This document shows, one piece after another, positions 45,651 to 54,110 of a DNA stretch of 64,000 nucleotides (position 1 is the stretch's first letter; each line of letters starts with the position of its first letter). The DNA lies in contig JAIXSY010000051.1 in NCBI GenBank assembly GCA_027484445.1, forward strand, positions 1 through 64,000, given 5' to 3'. This DNA is from Verrucomicrobiaceae bacterium. GTDB taxonomy: Bacteria > Verrucomicrobiota > Verrucomicrobiia > Verrucomicrobiales > Verrucomicrobiaceae. The notes under the pieces were generated by a model. That model worked only from the letters and a program-made list of their open reading frames with translations. It was not told the origin of the DNA and ran no database searches. A program made the translations under genes and the position numbers.

Positions 45651-46721
45651 ATGAATCCGACCGGTCTTCCTCCTCTGCGCAGTCCTCTGGACCTCGAACG
45701 CTTGCTTGAGTTTGAATTCGTGCGCGCCACGGAAAATGCGGCGCTTCAGGCAGTGCATTGGCTCGGCCGAGGCGAAAAGGAACTGGCCGATGCGGCAGCG
45801 TGCGAGGCGATCTATGGCGTCTTCGATATTCTCGACATCTGCGGCAAGGTGGTCATCGGTGAGGGCATCAAGGACAATGCGCCGGGCATCTTTGTCGGCG
45901 AGCACCTCGGCACATGGAAGCCGGGGGCACCACGTTTTGACATCGCGCTCGATCCCATTGATGGAACCACGAACATCGCCAAAGGCACACCGAACAGCAT
46001 TTCGGTGATGGCCGCCGCGCAGGTGCCAGAAGGGGCACCGTGCGGGATGAAAAACATCCCGAGCTTTTACAGCCACAAGCTGGCCTACGGACCTGCGGTG
46101 AGAAAAGCCATCCAAGGCAGCGGAGAAGACCCCCTGCTGGATCGTCCGCTGGGAGAGGTGATCAAACTGGTGGCTGAGGTGTTGGACAAGCACGTGCGGG
46201 ATGTGGTGGTGGTCACGATGGACCGCCCGCGCCACGCGGGCATCATCCAGCAAGTGAGACAAACCGGAGCCGCCCTGCGCATGATCACGGATGGCGACAT
46301 CACCGCAGCGGTCGCCCCTTCCCTGCCGCAGAGTGGAGTGGATCTGTATGTCGGCATGGGAGGTAGCCCAGAGGCGGTGCTCGCCGCTGCCGCGCTGAAG
46401 TGCCTGGGCGGCGACATGGACGTGCGGATGTGGTTCCATGATGAGAAGCACCGCGCTCAGGTCGCGTCTGAGGTCGGGCCCGAGGAAATGTCCGCGCTAT
46501 GGCGCAGCGATGACCTCGTGCAGGGGGAGAGTGCCCTCTTCTGCGCGACGGGCATCAGCGACAGCCCGCTGCTGCCAGGCGTACGCATGATTGGCCGCCG
46601 GGTCGAGACCTGGAGCATCCTCATGCGGGCCCGCAGTGGCACGGTGCGGCGCATTCACGCCAGCCATGACCTGGACCGCAAAGTGGTGCCTCTGCGGGGA
46701 GATTTGCTACCGCAGGGCTGA
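45651..46721 (+). CDS. glpX: Class II fructose-1,6-bisphosphatase
   Basis: A protein of 356 residues of the GlpX type, which hydrolyses fructose 1,6-bisphosphate in gluconeogenesis and, in some bacteria, sedoheptulose bisphosphate. The metal-binding blocks are KVVIGEGIKDNAPG and FDIALDPIDGTTNIAKG. Further on, VTMDRPRHAGIIQQVRQTGA, then DGDITAAVAP and YVGMGGSPEAVLAAAALKCL are standard for the family. The length is slightly above that of the Escherichia coli enzyme. A small gene lies just downstream on the opposite strand. Confidence 0.95.
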   Translation: MNPTGLPPLRSPLDLERLLEFEFVRATENAALQAVHWLGRGEKELADAAACEAIYGVFDILDICGKVVIGEGIKDNAPGIFVGEHLGTWKPGAPRFDIALDPIDGTTNIAKGTPNSISVMAAAQVPEGAPCGMKNIPSFYSHKLAYGPAVRKAIQGSGEDPLLDRPLGEVIKLVAEVLDKHVRDVVVVTMDRPRHAGIIQQVRQTGAALRMITDGDITAAVAPSLPQSGVDLYVGMGGSPEAVLAAAALKCLGGDMDVRMWFHDEKHRAQVASEVGPEEMSALWRSDDLVQGESALFCATGISDSPLLPGVRMIGRRVETWSILMRARSGTVRRIHASHDLDRKVVPLRGDLLPQG

Positions 46722-46729
46722 TGCCCGGC

Positions 46730-46930
46730 TCATGCTGCCTTGGTCTGCTGAGCCAGTTCCCGGGCTCGGCGCCATTTTTCCCGGTGATGGTCCACCCACT
46801 CCGTCAGCGCACGCTCAAAGCCCACATCACGTCCTTCTTTTTCACTCACCAGCCACTTGTGGCGGTGAATTTCGGCCAACTCAGCCTGGAATTCGGCGTA
46901 GGGGGACGGGGTCGAGAGTGAGGAAAGCAT
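46730..46930 (-). CDS. Small protein resembling a DUF4032-like C-terminal segment
   Basis: A protein of 66 residues: YAEFQAELAEIHRHKWLVSE, then KEGRDVGFERALTEWVDHHR and EKWRRAREL. The motif E-I-x-x-H-K-W-x-x-S-E-x-x-G-R-D-V-G is one I associate with DUF4032 and related short proteins. It is all-helical and highly charged. ATG 46930 is chosen, since the longer start at 47113 would run into the tRNA gene. Its stop is 8 bases from the glpX stop (convergent). Confidence 0.6.
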   Translation of the reverse strand: MLSSLSTPSPYAEFQAELAEIHRHKWLVSEKEGRDVGFERALTEWVDHHREKWRRARELAQQTKAA

Positions 46931-47082
46931 GGCGCAACAGGGGGCAAAAACAACGCACTGAGTGAAGCGAAATTCCAGGTCGCTGCCAAACCCGCTTGGA
47001 AAAAAATCCGCTTTTGCAGAAAGCGTATGACAAAGCTTGGTGCGCAGATATAGAGCCCGTCCGGCGTATTTTCTTCGCAAAA

Positions 47083-47157
47083 GCCGAAGTAGCTCAGCGG
47101 TAGAGCAGCGCATTCGTAATGCGCGGGTCGCGGGTTCGATTCCCGCCTTCGGCTCCA
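47083..47157 (+). tRNA. tRNA-Thr (anticodon CGT)
   Basis: A complete cloverleaf: acceptor GCCGAAG/CTTCGGC, a D arm with AGCTCAGCGGTAGAGC, anticodon stem GCGCA/TGCGC with loop TTCGTAA (CGT at 47115-47117), and a T arm GCGGGTTCGATTCCCGC. The CCA end is encoded. CGT reads ACG threonine codons. Confidence 0.95.
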
Positions 47158-47175
47158 GCAGATTGACCCACGGCC

Positions 47176-47427
47176 ATGAGTGCTCATTCCGTCAAGCCCC
47201 TCCCCGCACGCCTCAGGCGGCGTCAGGAGATGCTGGCCCTATCCGCAAAATTCACAGGCTGCATGACTTTGGTCTTGACCGTAGCGTCTGTCATCTATGT
47301 GCTCATCACTGAAGTGGACCGGATCGGCCCGCGCACTGTTCCCCAGTATTTCGAAGGAGAAGCTGAGGACAGGAGCGGACCAGGAAGGCAGGCTGAGCAC
47401 CCAATCCCCGGGAGGAACCCCACGTGA
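47176..47427 (+). CDS. Small single-span membrane protein
   Basis: A protein of 83 residues. A basic N-terminus (RLRRRQ) is followed by one transmembrane segment (FTGCMTLVLTVASVIYVLIT) and a polar C-terminus. The stop overlaps the GTG start of the next gene by four bases (GTGA), and a GGAGG ribosome-binding site for that gene lies inside it, so the two are coupled. No family is recognised. Coupling suggests a link to the PHP protein. Confidence 0.6.
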   Translation: MSAHSVKPLPARLRRRQEMLALSAKFTGCMTLVLTVASVIYVLITEVDRIGPRTVPQYFEGEAEDRSGPGRQAEHPIPGRNPT

Positions 47428-48923
47428 GCAAAAGTAAAACCCAGAAACCAAAGGCCAAGGCTGCTGCGAAGACAGCTCCACGCAAAACCGCCGCGAAATC
47501 GGCTCCGAAGCCCAAAGCCAAACCTGTGGCCAAGGCCCCGGTGAAGAAAAAGCCTGCCCCCAAAGCGGCCCCCACCAAGCGCACCCCTGCGGCCAAACCC
47601 GCCGCGAAGGCCAAGCCTGCTCCTGCGAAAAAGGCCCCCGTGAAAAAGCCTGCGGCCAAAACGGCCGCAAAGGCACCCGCCCCAAAAGCCGCTGCAAGTC
47701 CGGCGGCAAAAAGCGTGAAAAAAGCGGCAGCCCCTGTGCCCAAGGGAGGAGTCCTCCCACCGCCACCCCTGAAGAAGACACCAGCCCCACCTGAGAAAAA
47801 GGCCGTGGCTTCTTCCCCCAAAGCTCCTGCAACCACTGCACCTGAGAAAAAAGCGGCTGTGGCGAAGCCTGCGCCTTCTGCACCAGCCGCACCTGTAGCG
47901 GTTGCGGTCTCGACTCCGGCCCCAGCTCCAGTCGTGACGCCACCGGCCAAGCCAGCCCCCGCCGCCGCGCCTAAGGCTGCGGCTAAATCGGCAGCCTCGA
48001 AGTCCGTGCTGGCCATCACGGCGGGTGAGCCCATTGCTCCCCCTAAACCGCCCGTCGTCTCTTCTGAGAAACCCGTGGCGGCCAAATCAGGAGCACTTTA
48101 CTACGATTCCCACATGCACACTCCGCTGTGCAAGCACGCCTGGGGAGAGCCAGAAGAGTACTGCGCCCAGGCGGTGAAATCCGGCCTGAAGGGCATCATC
48201 TTCACCTGCCACTGTCCGATGCCCGATGGCTTTTGGCCATCCGTGCGCATGAGCGAGGGCGAATTCGACCTCTACCTGTCTCTCGTTCAGCGTGCCAAGG
48301 AAGCCTACGCGGGCAAATTGGAGGTCTGCCTCGGCATCGAGAGCGAGTTCTTCCCTGGGTATGAAAAATACATCGAGGGTCTGCATCAGCGCGCTGAGTT
48401 TGACTACTGCTTGGGCGGTCTTCACTGGCAGGCCAAGGAATACCTGAATAAGTTCGAGCAAGGCACCATCGAGGGATTCCGCCGGACTTACTTCGATCAC
48501 CTCGCCGCCAGTGCTGAAACCGGTCTGTATGACTGCATCGCCCACCCGGATCTGGTGAAAAACTATCATCCTGACAGCTGGTGCTTTGCCATCATCAAAA
48601 ACACCGTTGCCTCTGTGCTCGACCGCATCGCCAAGACCGGCGTGGCCATGGAGCTAAACACCTCGGGCCTGAACAAGAGCTACAGCGAGATGAATCCTGG
48701 CAATGAAATGCTGCGCATGATGGCCGAGCGGAAAATCCCGGTCGTCATCGGCAGTGATGCCCACAAAGCACCGCGTGTGGGAGAGCATTTCGTCACAGCC
48801 CTGAATAACCTAGCTGAAGCCGGCTACGAAGAAGTCAGCTACTTCAAAAAGCGGGAGCGCATCGACTTGAAAATCAGCGATGTGATCTCCAGCATCAAAA
48901 AAGCAGCCGATGCGAATGCCTGA
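47424..48923 (+). CDS. PHP-family phosphoesterase with histone-like Lys/Ala/Pro-rich N-terminal tail
   Basis: A protein of 499 residues in two parts. Residues 1-222 are almost only Lys, Ala and Pro (SKSKTQKPKAKAAAKTA, KKKPAPKAAPTKRTP), like the tails of histone H1 or bacterial histone-like proteins. Residues 224-499 form a PHP domain like histidinol-phosphatase HisJ: DSHMHTPLCKHAW supplies the first metal ligands, then FTCHCPMPDGF, LGIESEFFPGY, GGLHWQ, IAHPDL and GSDAHKAPRVGEH. The catalytic residues look complete. The start is GTG with GGAGG upstream. The role may be histidine synthesis or another phosphoesterase step, and the tail could target nucleic acid. Confidence 0.88.
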   Translation: MSKSKTQKPKAKAAAKTAPRKTAAKSAPKPKAKPVAKAPVKKKPAPKAAPTKRTPAAKPAAKAKPAPAKKAPVKKPAAKTAAKAPAPKAAASPAAKSVKKAAAPVPKGGVLPPPPLKKTPAPPEKKAVASSPKAPATTAPEKKAAVAKPAPSAPAAPVAVAVSTPAPAPVVTPPAKPAPAAAPKAAAKSAASKSVLAITAGEPIAPPKPPVVSSEKPVAAKSGALYYDSHMHTPLCKHAWGEPEEYCAQAVKSGLKGIIFTCHCPMPDGFWPSVRMSEGEFDLYLSLVQRAKEAYAGKLEVCLGIESEFFPGYEKYIEGLHQRAEFDYCLGGLHWQAKEYLNKFEQGTIEGFRRTYFDHLAASAETGLYDCIAHPDLVKNYHPDSWCFAIIKNTVASVLDRIAKTGVAMELNTSGLNKSYSEMNPGNEMLRMMAERKIPVVIGSDAHKAPRVGEHFVTALNNLAEAGYEEVSYFKKRERIDLKISDVISSIKKAADANA

Positions 48924-48943
48924 GGCACTCAGCTTTGCCTCAG
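48920..48943. terminator. Hairpin between convergent genes
   Basis: CTGAGGCA, an 8-base loop, TGCCTCAG. The stem overlaps the stop codons of both convergent genes. No U-run follows on either strand, so its terminating ability is uncertain. Confidence 0.4.
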
Positions 48944-49344
48944 TCTTCCCAAACCTTCAGCAGCTCAACCTCAAAGATTAGCGTCTCGTCTGGGCCGATG
49001 TCTAACCCTGCGCCTCTGGAGCCATAGGCCAGGGTCGAAGGGATGAAAAAGCGGAACTTGGCTCCTTCCTTCATGAGCTGAAGTCCTTCCGTCCAGCCTT
49101 TGATGACGCGGTTCAGCGGAAACTCCGCGGGTTCGCGGCCTGCCAGGTAGCTGCTGTCAAACTCCACCCCGTTCAGCAGGGTGCCACGATAGTTCACCAC
49201 CACGGTGTCGGTCTTCTTCGGGCTCTTGCCAGTGCCTTCCTGAAGCACGCTGTATTGCAAACCACTAGCCGTGGTGATGACACCGGGCTTTTTGGCATTT
49301 TCCTGGAGAAAAGTTTGTCCGTGAACGAAAGCTTGGGAGGGCAT
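48940..49344 (-). CDS. FKBP-type peptidyl-prolyl isomerase
   Basis: A protein of 134 residues. The FKBP fold is plain: KPGVITTASGLQYSVLQEGT, DTVVVNYRGTLLNGVEFDSS, FPLNRVIKGWTEGLQLMKEG and FFIPSTLAYGSRGAG, closing with LIFEVELLKV. The active-site residues of FKBPs (Tyr, Phe, Asp and Trp in these blocks) appear to be present. It speeds proline isomerisation in folding. No signal peptide is seen, so it should act in the cytoplasm. The short N-terminal helix resembles the FkpA/Mip linker. Confidence 0.93.
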   Translation of the reverse strand: MPSQAFVHGQTFLQENAKKPGVITTASGLQYSVLQEGTGKSPKKTDTVVVNYRGTLLNGVEFDSSYLAGREPAEFPLNRVIKGWTEGLQLMKEGAKFRFFIPSTLAYGSRGAGLDIGPDETLIFEVELLKVWED

Positions 49345-49557
49345 GGGCGCGCCCTATGGAACGGCTCAATCTCACAGGCAAGGAGGAAGTCAGCCTCGGC
49401 CCTGACCCTGCGGATCTGAGCCAAGTGGGCGGCCGTGGCCCAAGGCTGAACCTTCGCCGATTGCAAAATCACCTCGCAGGCACGCTCTTTTATTTATGGA
49501 AATTATAAAATATCGGGTAAATTTCCCTGAGTGCTGCCTTACCTTCCCTTTTTCAAG

Positions 49558-50535
49558 ATGCTGCATCCTCTCCACAACGGCTGGCTGAGGCTGGGCATCC
49601 TGTTGACTTTCCTGACCCGTCAGGCCGGGGCGATTGTGCTTTATGACACGGACAATCCGCTCACGAATACGACTGCGCCGACTGGCATTTACGCGGATAG
49701 CGGTTGGGCTTGGCAGGGACAATACGGGGCCTTCTTGGGCACCATGATCGGGGATCAGTATTTCATCACCGCCCAGCACGTGGGAGTGCAGAGTTCGGGC
49801 ACCTTTGTCAGCACTGCGGCTCAAAATGGCTTGGCGGATGTGACCTACACGATCGATGTAGCTGCCAATGGTGGCACTGGCTTTTGGGACATCAGCGGCA
49901 CTGACCTGCGCGTCTTCAAGATCAACGAAACCTTCAGCAGCTGGGCCCCTCTTTACACCGGCGGAAGCGAGGCCGGCAGATCACTGGTCACCTATGGGAG
50001 AGGCGCACCTCGCGGGGCTGCCATCACGCTGGGCGGTGATCTTCATGGGTGGTACACCCAGAACAGCGATGGGATCACGCGCTGGGGAGCCAATGTGGTG
50101 AATCAAATCGCCACGACCTCGGTCGGGGATCTGCTCGTTGCCCAGTTCAATGCCATCTCGGGGCAGAACGAAGCGACCTTGTCCCACGGCGACTCAGGCG
50201 GTGGGGTTTTCATCCAGGTCGGTTCGAACTGGTATCTGGCCGGGGTCAACTACGCCGCAGAGGGTTACTTCGACACGAACAACACCCGCTTTGATTCCTC
50301 AGAATTCAGCGCCGCTTTGTTCGATAAGGGTGGTTTTTATCAGGGCTCTGACGCGACAACCTGGACCTTTCACACAGACACCGCCGTGGACAAACCCACG
50401 GCGATGTATGCCTCACGCATTTCTTCGAGCTCGAGTGAAATTCTGGGCATCATCACCAGCGCGCCCGTGCCTGAGCCGAGCAGCCTACTGCTGATCGGGC
50501 TAGGGGCGTTTTTTCAGCGCAGGCGGCGCTTGTGA
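49558..50535 (+). CDS. PEP-CTERM-anchored trypsin-like serine protease
   Basis: A protein of 325 residues with a signal peptide (to about residue 24, RQAGA). The chymotrypsin-like triad can be read as His74 in YFITAQHVG, Asp116 in SGTDLRVFKI and Ser213 in SHGDSGGGVFIQ. The C-terminus is a PEP-CTERM signal: VPEPSSLLLIGLGAFF and RRRR at 304-324, expected to be processed by an exosortase, which is not in the window. It is probably a surface or matrix protease. The frame extends to GTG 49531, but ATG 49558 gives the better signal peptide. The AT-rich 50 bases before it likely hold the promoter. Confidence 0.85.
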   Translation: MLHPLHNGWLRLGILLTFLTRQAGAIVLYDTDNPLTNTTAPTGIYADSGWAWQGQYGAFLGTMIGDQYFITAQHVGVQSSGTFVSTAAQNGLADVTYTIDVAANGGTGFWDISGTDLRVFKINETFSSWAPLYTGGSEAGRSLVTYGRGAPRGAAITLGGDLHGWYTQNSDGITRWGANVVNQIATTSVGDLLVAQFNAISGQNEATLSHGDSGGGVFIQVGSNWYLAGVNYAAEGYFDTNNTRFDSSEFSAALFDKGGFYQGSDATTWTFHTDTAVDKPTAMYASRISSSSSEILGIITSAPVPEPSSLLLIGLGAFFQRRRRL

Positions 50536-50542
50536 AAGCAGG

Positions 50543-51937
50543 TCACCCTTGCGGCAGGCGGACCCAAAAGCTGGCCCCCCCTGTGACACGGTTCATCACG
50601 CCAACACTGCCCCCGTGAGACATGGCAATGGCACGGACCAAGCTGAGCCCTAGGCCGATGCCTGGGTGGCGCGTGAAGATGGAAGAGCCGCGATTGTAGC
50701 GCTCCCAGATCATCTCCATCTCCTCAGGATGCACGCCTGGACCCGTGTCTTCCACGAAAAGCACGGCCCCCGTGCCCTCTGCCTGCCAGCGCAGAGTGAT
50801 GCGGCCGCCGCGCGGGGTGTAGGCCAGGGCATTGTCGAGCAAATTGGAAATGGCTTGATTGATCAGCTCTCGGTCGATGTTCAGCACAAGATCCAACCCT
50901 TGCTTGATGACCAAAGTCAGCCCGCGATCCTCAGCCGCAGGAGTGAAAAGCTCGACCAAATTGTACAGCAAATCATGCACGGAGGTCTGCTGCTTGTAGA
51001 GGCGAAGTGCTCCATGATCGCCCGCACGAATCGTGAGGATGTGCTGCACCAGCTGGGCAGCGCGGTCGATCTCCTCCAGGCTGCGCGCGGCGGCATCTTG
51101 GGCCTCGGGATTGTCACTTTTGTCGAGCAGGTTTTCCAGATTTCCCCGGATGCGCGCCAAAGGCGTGCGCAACTCATGCGCCAGCTGGTCATTGGTGCCC
51201 TGCAACTCACGGGAAAGACTGAGGATCTGGTCCAAACCGGCATTGATGACTGAGGCGAGCGTTTTGAGCTCAGGAATGGCACGCGGGGCCATGAGGCGAG
51301 CTGTACCTTCGGGCAGATGCAGATGGCGTGCGCTTTTTGTGAAAGCGCGGATCGGCGTCAGCACCTCGTGCGAATACCAGACCACCGGGAGCAGTGCGAC
51401 TGCAGCAGCCAGAATGCCTGCCAGCCAGAGATAAATGGTGATGTTGTGCTGATAGCGGCGGCTTTCCTCATCCGTGCGGCCGAACCAAAGGTAATTTCCG
51501 TCATGCAGTCGGGTGCAGCCCACGGTCAAACGAGTGTCTTTTCCCTCCTTCACGACTTCCTGCAGCAGGGTGGGCTTGCTTTCCCAGTCATTGGCAGGCG
51601 GTCGCTGCGGCCAGGAGAAATCACGCATCTCCTTCGGGAGATCTTCGTAACGTGCCTCTCCCGTAGGCGTGGTGATGCGCAGGCCATTCGTGTCGCTGTG
51701 CTGACCGGCAGGGAAGACATCGGCCACGCCTTCAATGCCATTGGCAGCATAAATCGCAGCGTACTCCACGAGATCATCGACGATGATGCGACTGTTCAGG
51801 TGCTGAAGGTCACGGCTGACCGTGCTGCGTACCAGTGCCAGCGTCAGCGCGATGGAGGTGCCGACGAAGAGCGCCAGCAGCAAGGCCAGACGCCACTGCG
51901 AGGGGATGCGATCAAACAGCGTCTTTTTGAAAGGCAT
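50543..51937 (-). CDS. Membrane-bound sensor histidine kinase
   Basis: A kinase of 464 residues. It has two transmembrane segments (about 17-35 and 170-190) around a periplasmic sensor, then a HAMP-like linker. The HisKA domain has phospho-acceptor His254 in NDQLAHELRTPLARIRG, and the ATPase domain has the N box INQAISNLLDNALAYTP, the G1 box VEDTGPGVHPEEM and GIGLGLSLVRAIA. The response regulator lies upstream and overlaps the kinase start by 26 bases, so they form a coupled operon. The periplasmic signal is unknown. Confidence 0.93.
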   Translation of the reverse strand: MPFKKTLFDRIPSQWRLALLLALFVGTSIALTLALVRSTVSRDLQHLNSRIIVDDLVEYAAIYAANGIEGVADVFPAGQHSDTNGLRITTPTGEARYEDLPKEMRDFSWPQRPPANDWESKPTLLQEVVKEGKDTRLTVGCTRLHDGNYLWFGRTDEESRRYQHNITIYLWLAGILAAAVALLPVVWYSHEVLTPIRAFTKSARHLHLPEGTARLMAPRAIPELKTLASVINAGLDQILSLSRELQGTNDQLAHELRTPLARIRGNLENLLDKSDNPEAQDAAARSLEEIDRAAQLVQHILTIRAGDHGALRLYKQQTSVHDLLYNLVELFTPAAEDRGLTLVIKQGLDLVLNIDRELINQAISNLLDNALAYTPRGGRITLRWQAEGTGAVLFVEDTGPGVHPEEMEMIWERYNRGSSIFTRHPGIGLGLSLVRAIAMSHGGSVGVMNRVTGGASFWVRLPQG

Positions 51938-52595
51938 ACCCTTTTCCGCGGATGGTCTCGATGCTCAGATTGCTGCCAGCGGATTCCAGTTTCCGGCGCA
52001 GGCGGCAGATCATCGCATCCACCACATTGGTTCCAGGGTCGAAGCGGATGTCCCACACCTGCTCCAGCAGGAACTGCTTCGGCACGATCCTTCCTTCATG
52101 CTTCATCAGCACCTCCAGCAGCGTCCACTCCCGCGGTTGGAGGTCCACCACTTCGGGACCGCAGCTGATGCGGCGACGCACAGGATCAAGCAGCGAATTC
52201 CCCACGCGACGGCGATCCGGCAGCGATTGGGCTTGGGCTGCACGACGGCGCAGTGCATCCAGGCGTGCCAGCAGCTCCTCAGCGGCAAAAGGTTTCGTTA
52301 GGTAATCGTCCGCACCTGCAGCTAGGCCACGGACGCGATCTGGCACACCTGCGCGTGCAGTGAGAAAGATCACAGGCAGCTGCACACCACGCTTTCTGAG
52401 AGTCTCCACCACGGTAAAACCATCCAGGTCCGGCAGTCCTACGTCGAGAATCGCAGCATCGCAGGAGTGATTGCAGATCCAGTCCAGTGCGGCCTCGCCC
52501 TGTTCCAGCCAAGTCAGGTGATGCCCAGCCTCGGCCATCCAGGCCGTCATCTGGCGGCCCAGTTCGGGATCATCTTCGACAAGGACAAGACGCAT
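51912..52595 (-). CDS. OmpR-family response regulator
   Basis: A regulator of 227 residues. The receiver domain has the acidic pocket VEDD near residue 7, phospho-acceptor Asp51 in AAILDVGLPDLDG, and the Thr/Lys pair in VIFLTARAG and YLTKPF. The C-terminal winged helix includes DLQPREWTLLEVLMKHEGRI and VVDAMICRLRRKLE. ATG 52595 gives the standard N-terminus; the open frame to 52637 adds nothing recognisable. It is the first gene of the two-component operon. Confidence 0.93.
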   Translation of the reverse strand: MRLVLVEDDPELGRQMTAWMAEAGHHLTWLEQGEAALDWICNHSCDAAILDVGLPDLDGFTVVETLRKRGVQLPVIFLTARAGVPDRVRGLAAGADDYLTKPFAAEELLARLDALRRRAAQAQSLPDRRRVGNSLLDPVRRRISCGPEVVDLQPREWTLLEVLMKHEGRIVPKQFLLEQVWDIRFDPGTNVVDAMICRLRRKLESAGSNLSIETIRGKGYAFQKDAV

Positions 52596-52663
52596 GAAAA
52601 AAGAAATAGAGCTGCAGTTCCAAAAGCTGGCCTTCACATCACGCGAAAAGCCCTGCCCTCATT

Positions 52664-53425
52664 TCAAAGTCGCCGCAGGTAGCCATCACAGCGGTTGTGC
52701 CAGCCCTGGAGCCAGCGTTTTTCTTGGCGGGCAGGTGGAGCATTTTCCACACGACGCGTCAGCACCGCTTTGGCCGCAGCCGCAAAGCCAGCAGGAGTCG
52801 GCGCAGTCATGCTCTCCAGCACCTGGAGCAGGCCCCAGCCTTGGCCTTTGTAGCGCTCCGCAGCCACCGTGCCCTCGCCTTTGAAATTCACGTAATCGAT
52901 CAGGCAAAAGGCACCCTCAGGAGTCTGGGAGAGCGCTTCAAAATGCGCCTGGACGCGCTTCTTCTGCTTGGTCTGAGCCAGCATCTTCGGCAGCGCGCGC
53001 TCCAGTCTTTCCAAAATGAAGCTGGTCTGCTGCGGCACCGTTTTGGACAAAAGCCCCCTCAACTGCACCTGCCGGGCTCCCTTAGCCTCTGCCTCAAAAG
53101 CGGCCTTGGTCGCCCAGGGGCAAGGGCCGCGTGTCCAGGCGGGCATGGCCACGCCCTGCGTTTGCAGATAGGCCACCAGCGCGGGGAAGCTCTCCTCAAA
53201 CGGGCCAGGCTTCCCAGCCGGATACCAGATGAAATGGCCAATGCCGAGCGAGGCAAAGTCTTCACCCGTGTTCCAGCTCGTGAGACCTGCCACCGTACCT
53301 GCGCATTCATTTTGCCAGATGCGCTTGCCCACCCGCTGGAGCTGATCTGGCGTCAGAGACACGGCTGCGAGGCAGAGCTGAGAGCAAAGGACAAGTGAAA
53401 GAGGGAGAAAACGAAAATGGCGCAT
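52664..53425 (-). CDS. Secreted lysozyme-like conserved protein
   Basis: A protein of 253 residues with a signal peptide (MRHFRFLPLSLVLCSQLCLA). The conserved core RIWQNECAGTVAGLTSWNTG, then EDFASLGIGHFIWYP, has the feel of lysozyme-like proteins, with Glu in NECAGT as a possible catalytic acid. A second conserved block is FCLIDYVNFKGEGT. I know the pattern from other bacterial genomes but not an established function, so a cell-wall role is inference. It lies 68 bases upstream of the two-component operon on the same strand. Confidence 0.75.
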   Translation of the reverse strand: MRHFRFLPLSLVLCSQLCLAAVSLTPDQLQRVGKRIWQNECAGTVAGLTSWNTGEDFASLGIGHFIWYPAGKPGPFEESFPALVAYLQTQGVAMPAWTRGPCPWATKAAFEAEAKGARQVQLRGLLSKTVPQQTSFILERLERALPKMLAQTKQKKRVQAHFEALSQTPEGAFCLIDYVNFKGEGTVAAERYKGQGWGLLQVLESMTAPTPAGFAAAAKAVLTRRVENAPPARQEKRWLQGWHNRCDGYLRRL

Positions 53426-53595
53426 CTCCCCACCATCCCGGAAGCGTCCCGCGCTTCAACCCCGATTCCGCACTTCCCACTCGCCAGCCAGGCCTTGCAG
53501 TCGCCTTGCCAAGGGGGATGAAGCCGGGCACTTTCGATGGGCGACCTGCTCCTGAACCTTGCGTAGCCGCCGAGTCCCCTTTTCCCCTGCCCACC

Positions 53596-54018
53596 ATGGT
53601 GTTTGAGATCATCTACCAAGAAGAAACCGACCTGGAGGTGGATGAATTCATCTCCATCCTGCAACGCTCCACTCTGGGAAGAAGGCGACCGCTGGGGGAT
53701 CGTGCACGCATGGAGTGCATGATTCGGCAGGCGAATCTGGTCATCACCGCACGTCATCGCGGAGAGCTCGTGGGCGTGTCCCGTGCCCTGACAGACCATG
53801 CCTACTGCACCTACCTGGCCGATCTGGCGGTGGATCAGGCCTGGCAGCGGCAGGGCATCGGCCGTGAGCTGCTTCGCCGCACGCATGAAAGCGCCGGTCT
53901 GGAGACAAACCTGATCCTGCTGGCTGCACCTGCGGCTCGGGAATACTACCCACACATTGGCCTCGTGGCACATGACTCCTGCTGGATGATCCGTGGCACA
54001 CCCCCCTCCGTGACCTAA
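53596..54018 (+). CDS. GNAT-family acetyltransferase
   Basis: A protein of 140 residues. The acetyl-CoA-binding motif is LAVDQAWQRQGIGRELLRRT, corresponding to the Q/R-x-x-G-x-G/A signature, after a typical central strand (TYLADLAVD). The N-terminal helix pair and ELVGVSRALTDHAYC complete the fold. The substrate is unknown. ATG 53596 is chosen since the open frame upstream to 53395 covers the start of a divergent gene. The two genes diverge over about 170 bases. Confidence 0.85.
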   Translation: MVFEIIYQEETDLEVDEFISILQRSTLGRRRPLGDRARMECMIRQANLVITARHRGELVGVSRALTDHAYCTYLADLAVDQAWQRQGIGRELLRRTHESAGLETNLILLAAPAAREYYPHIGLVAHDSCWMIRGTPPSVT

Positions 54019-54110
54019 GACACTCCCGGACAGGAATGAAGCAGCCAGAGCGGTTCTGGCCTTGCCAGCCGCGCATCACGGCCTAAGTCAGGCTCCCCCT
54101 TTTCCCAATC

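Noticed and set aside
47037..47312. Protein frame spanning the tRNA-Thr gene
   Set aside because: It crosses a complete tRNA and overlaps the better-supported small membrane protein frame at 47176.
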